Positions 60,847-64,000 of a stretch of 64,000 nucleotides of DNA are shown piece by piece; position 1 is the first letter of the stretch; the number at the start of each line of letters is the position of its first letter. The stretch is from Tritrichomonas musculus. Lineage: Eukaryota; Parabasalia; Tritrichomonadida; Tritrichomonadidae. Under the pieces are notes generated by a model. The model was not told the origin of the DNA. It saw only the letters and a list, made by a program, of their open reading frames with translations, and searched no databases. A program made the position numbers and the translations under genes. The DNA is taken from NCBI GenBank assembly GCA_039105265.1, contig JAPFFF010000024.1, forward strand, positions 620,001 to 684,000, given 5' to 3'.

Positions 60847-63800
60847 TTAATCTGACAAATCGTCATCAATATTTTCATCAATTTCTTGAAGCTTTTTCAA
60901 CACATTTTCTCTCTGTAGACCCAATCTATTATTGCAATAATGAATCACTTTTTTCCCTTTTCCATCAGCGAGGTCCAAATTGAGTTTTTGTCCATAATGA
61001 TTGACCAACAAATTAAAGTTTTCTATTCGATTGTTCTTGAGAGCAATAATGAGAGGTGTTCCATTCAAATTATTAGTCACACCAGAATCTGTCAACTCAT
61101 TCACATCGAATTGTCCTGATTCGATTAGTTCCAGTAACAATTCGGGCTCATCGAAGGATGAAATAACATGCATTAAATTCAATCCATCAAAATCATATTC
61201 TTTTTTAATTTCATCATTTTTGATTCTATTACAATTTACATCAAGACCTTCCATTCTAAACAACTTTTGGAACAAGAAGAAGTTTTCATTAAAAGCAGCA
61301 ATAAAAATCGGAGAAGTCAAATTGATATCGATTTTTTCGATTAATTTTGAATTGAATAAAGTTTCAAAAATAATTAAAAGATTATTCATACAAACGATAA
61401 ACAAAGGAGTTTGATATTTCTTATTAATTGCATTGATATCAATCTCAACTTGACAAAACTCAATCAATGACGAAACGAACAAATTATTCTCATTTATGCA
61501 AGCAATGTGAATTGGAGTGTTTCCTTCATTATCTTTAATATTTGGATCGCAATTTGAATTCAATAGAATTTCATTCATTTTAGAATCAAATTGTTCTAAC
61601 TTAGCTAAAATATGAAGAGGTGTTGAACCTTCATTATCTTGTGCATTCACATCGACAGAATTCGAATGACTAATGAAAGTTTCAATTAAGTTAATTTTAC
61701 CTAATTGACATGCATAATGTAAAGCAGTGAAACCAAGTTTATCTTTTGCATTTATGTCACATTTATCAGATTCAATTAATAATTGAATTACTTCGGAATT
61801 AGAGCCATAAATAACTGCATAATGAAGCGGTGTTTTTAGTTCTTCATCAACTTGATTCAAATCAATATCAGATAAGTTTATTAGATCGTTAATTGAATCA
61901 ACAATTTGATTCTTACATAAAAAGTGCAATAATGTAATTGCATCTTTTTTATCTTCTCCTAATTTTGCATTGACATCAAATGAACAATTAAGAATAATAA
62001 ACTTCAATATTTCATAATGTCCTTTGTAACATAAATCAAGAATATTTACATTTATCAAAATTTTGTTTTCTTTTCCATTGACAGTTAAAAATGCTTCACA
62101 AACATCGTTTTCTATCGTTCCAATAGAATTGTTTAAATAATTATCAAAAGGAGTCATTCCTTTCTTATCTTTAATCATTATATTTATTTGATTTTCAGGA
62201 TTTAAACAAAGTTCAAATAAATATAAAATGACTTCTTTGTTTCCTGATAAACAAGCATAATGATAAGGTGTCAAACCTTTATTTGTTTGATGATTCAAAA
62301 ATGAACCTAAATTCAATTGATCGTTTTCATTTATTTTGTTAATTATATCTTTAATAAAACGAAGATTTCCTTTTTTACAGGCATAATGAAGAGCTGTTCG
62401 ATTCCCTTTATCAGTTGCAGTTAAATCAATGTTATCATGATTTAAAAGAAGAGCAAAGTAGGCTTCTTTTAATGTTAGAATTGTGTGAATTAAAGGTGTC
62501 TTTTCGGATGGTTTTTTAGGAATGTTTGGATCAGTTCTTTGATCTTTTAATAACATTGCAAATAACTTATCATTCCAGTTCTCACAAGCAAAATACAAAG
62601 CTGTTTTATTATCTCTAATAAGAGGCAAATTAACATTTGTTTTTGCATGCCTTAATAATCTTTTTGCTACACTTTCATTCTTATTGTAACTGGCAATTAT
62701 CAGCGGCGTTCTTCCTTGTGCATCATAAAGATTAGGATCAATCAACTCGAAATTAACAAGTAATTGAACAATATGTTTATTATTATTAAGACATGCATAA
62801 TGAAGTGCAGTTAATCCATTCTTTGCTTGTTTATTCAAGCAATTAATAAGAATGTCTTGATCAATTTCGTTAATTCTTCTCAATAAAGCTTCAACAAAAT
62901 TAACTTTGTTGTTTTTACATGCATAATGAAGTACAGTTAAACCGTTTTCATCAACAAGTGATAAATCAATCTTGTCATTATTAAGGATAGGATCAAATAT
63001 CATATTTTCACCAGTTTGAATACTATACATTAATGATGTTGCTTTTGATTCACCAAGTTGATAATTAGGATCTGTTCTTTTGTCATTCATTAAGAGTGCT
63101 ACAATCTCTGAGTAAGAACTTTTGACTGCAATATCTAATGCTGTTTGATTAGATGGTAAAAGTGGCAAATTAACATCAAGTGAATCAATTTTTAATAAAC
63201 TTTTTACAATTTTTGGTTGATTGTTCTCTACAGCAATTAAAAGAGGAGTTTTATTATTATTATCACAGATGTTTGGATCAATTGGCTTTAATGAATTGTT
63301 GATTAATAAATCAACAAAATCTTCATTTTTACTATAACATGCATAATGAAGAGCTGTTCTTTTATCATTTGACGATTGCAAATTAATATCAAGTGATTCA
63401 AATGATAAAATGTTTTCTATAACTTCTTTAATTTTATTCATCATTTCACTAATGTTGACATTATTATATATTTGAATTCCACAAATTTTCTGCAATGGAG
63501 TCTGACATTGTGACGATTCAACATTAATATCAAATATTTCAGGATTGTTGTAATCAATTCCATTTTGTGGATTTAAGATAAAATCAACGATGACTTTAAT
63601 TGTATCAATATCATTGTTATTACAAGCAACACTCAATAAAGTGTTTCCATGTGAATCTCTTTGTGTGAATAATTTCACATCAGGCTCTTTTTCTTTTGAA
63701 TAATAATCAACTGTTAAAGGAAGAAGCTTTTCAACTACATTTGGTACTTTCTTGGATGATGCCACATGAACCAGTGATGCATACTTGAAAGGAACTTTTT

Positions 63801-64000
63801 TTGGTATATTTTTCTTCTTTTTATTTTCTTCGTTGATTTCTTCTTCTTCTTCTTCATTTTGTCTCAAATCTTCAGGAACAGAAATATCGATATTTTTTTG
63901 ATCAAGGAAATAAAGTACAATATCAACAAGTACTTCTTTATGATTTGTTATTTGTTTAATTGACTCAAAAAGAGGAGTCTTACCATGCTTATTCGGAATG
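60847..64000 (-). CDS. long ankyrin-repeat protein, 5' end outside the window
   Basis: The frame is open from 64000 to the stop at 60847, so at least 1050 residues; the 5' end lies beyond the window. It is nearly all ankyrin repeats (about 25-28), of the trichomonad type, for example TALHYACYSKNEDFVDLLI, TPLLIAVENNQPKIVKSLL, TALHYACLNNNKHIVQLLV and TPLHYAVIYGSNSEVIQLL. An acidic/basic linker (EEEEEEINEENKKKKNIPKK) lies about 45-65 residues from the edge, after one more repeat (HGKTPLFESIKQI). No catalytic domain is visible. Unlike the two other ankyrin genes here, this one has no spacers. It probably serves as a protein-binding scaffold. Confidence 0.85.
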   Translation of the reverse strand, partial: IPNKHGKTPLFESIKQITNHKEVLVDIVLYFLDQKNIDISVPEDLRQNEEEEEEINEENKKKKNIPKKVPFKYASLVHVASSKKVPNVVEKLLPLTVDYYSKEKEPDVKLFTQRDSHGNTLLSVACNNNDIDTIKVIVDFILNPQNGIDYNNPEIFDINVESSQCQTPLQKICGIQIYNNVNISEMMNKIKEVIENILSFESLDINLQSSNDKRTALHYACYSKNEDFVDLLINNSLKPIDPNICDNNNKTPLLIAVENNQPKIVKSLLKIDSLDVNLPLLPSNQTALDIAVKSSYSEIVALLMNDKRTDPNYQLGESKATSLMYSIQTGENMIFDPILNNDKIDLSLVDENGLTVLHYACKNNKVNFVEALLRRINEIDQDILINCLNKQAKNGLTALHYACLNNNKHIVQLLVNFELIDPNLYDAQGRTPLIIASYNKNESVAKRLLRHAKTNVNLPLIRDNKTALYFACENWNDKLFAMLLKDQRTDPNIPKKPSEKTPLIHTILTLKEAYFALLLNHDNIDLTATDKGNRTALHYACKKGNLRFIKDIINKINENDQLNLGSFLNHQTNKGLTPYHYACLSGNKEVILYLFELCLNPENQINIMIKDKKGMTPFDNYLNNSIGTIENDVCEAFLTVNGKENKILINVNILDLCYKGHYEILKFIILNCSFDVNAKLGEDKKDAITLLHFLCKNQIVDSINDLINLSDIDLNQVDEELKTPLHYAVIYGSNSEVIQLLIESDKCDINAKDKLGFTALHYACQLGKINLIETFISHSNSVDVNAQDNEGSTPLHILAKLEQFDSKMNEILLNSNCDPNIKDNEGNTPIHIACINENNLFVSSLIEFCQVEIDINAINKKYQTPLFIVCMNNLLIIFETLFNSKLIEKIDINLTSPIFIAAFNENFFLFQKLFRMEGLDVNCNRIKNDEIKKEYDFDGLNLMHVISSFDEPELLLELIESGQFDVNELTDSGVTNNLNGTPLIIALKNNRIENFNLLVNHYGQKLNLDLADGKGKKVIHYCNNRLGLQRENVLKKLQEIDENIDDDLSD

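Noticed and set aside
1-64000. CRISPR arrays, riboswitches, bacterial operons
   Set aside because: No regularly spaced direct repeats of that type and no prokaryotic gene organisation were found.

Overview
The window looks like nuclear DNA of a trichomonad (parabasalid) protist, most like Tritrichomonas. The grounds are the AT-rich intergenic DNA, the standard genetic code, mostly intron-poor genes, Asn- and Lys-rich proteins, and a typical trichomonad gene mix: ankyrin proteins with a parabasalid-type N-terminal region, an R2R3 Myb protein, RCC1-like/kinase fusions, flagellar tubulin-tyrosine-ligase-like and SHIPPO proteins, a mariner, a probable MULE and a Polinton (Maverick). The genus is inferred; no database was searched.

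Layout. (1) 0.5-7.1 kb: a TTLL enzyme and a SHIPPO/PG-rich protein, both of axoneme type, then two unrecognised small genes. (2) 7.1-17.1 kb: a transposon graveyard. A perfect 35-bp hairpin is followed by a fold-back element, a large palindromic element, weak coding remnants, a broken mariner, and a MULE-like element with a 10-bp target duplication that carries a nested, apparently intact pogo-type transposon; a further MITE closes the region. (3) 17.3-25.0 kb: an R2R3 Myb gene and two tandem paralogous RCC1-like/coiled-coil/kinase genes. (4) 25,430-42,556: a Polinton that looks whole, with 294-bp terminal inverted repeats in which I find no difference. Its parts are a protein-primed DNA polymerase, a retroviral-type integrase, a capsid candidate, a packaging ATPase, a fibre-like giant protein and several small proteins. 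(5) 42.5-45.5 kb: an inverted duplication around a DHHC palmitoyltransferase gene and a tRNA-Asp. One arm is the Polinton target and the other is an unoccupied copy of the same site; each arm carries the same 45-codon ORF. (6) 45.7-64 kb: three ankyrin-repeat genes, a Pro/Gln-rich small protein, a cullin, a second tRNA-Asp, a tRNA-His and an MFS-type transporter. The last ankyrin gene runs off the right edge.

The least expected signal is the ankyrin gene at 54,567-58,661. After a normal first exon, eight single ankyrin repeats follow. Seven are exactly 84 nt from K-T/S to the closing Asn codon and one carries the stop. They are separated by 203-384 nt of AT-rich, stop-filled DNA, lie in changing frames and have no stops inside. 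The block edges share short motifs but are not recognisable GT-AG splice sites. The ankyrin gene at 45,733-48,704 shows a shorter version of the same arrangement.
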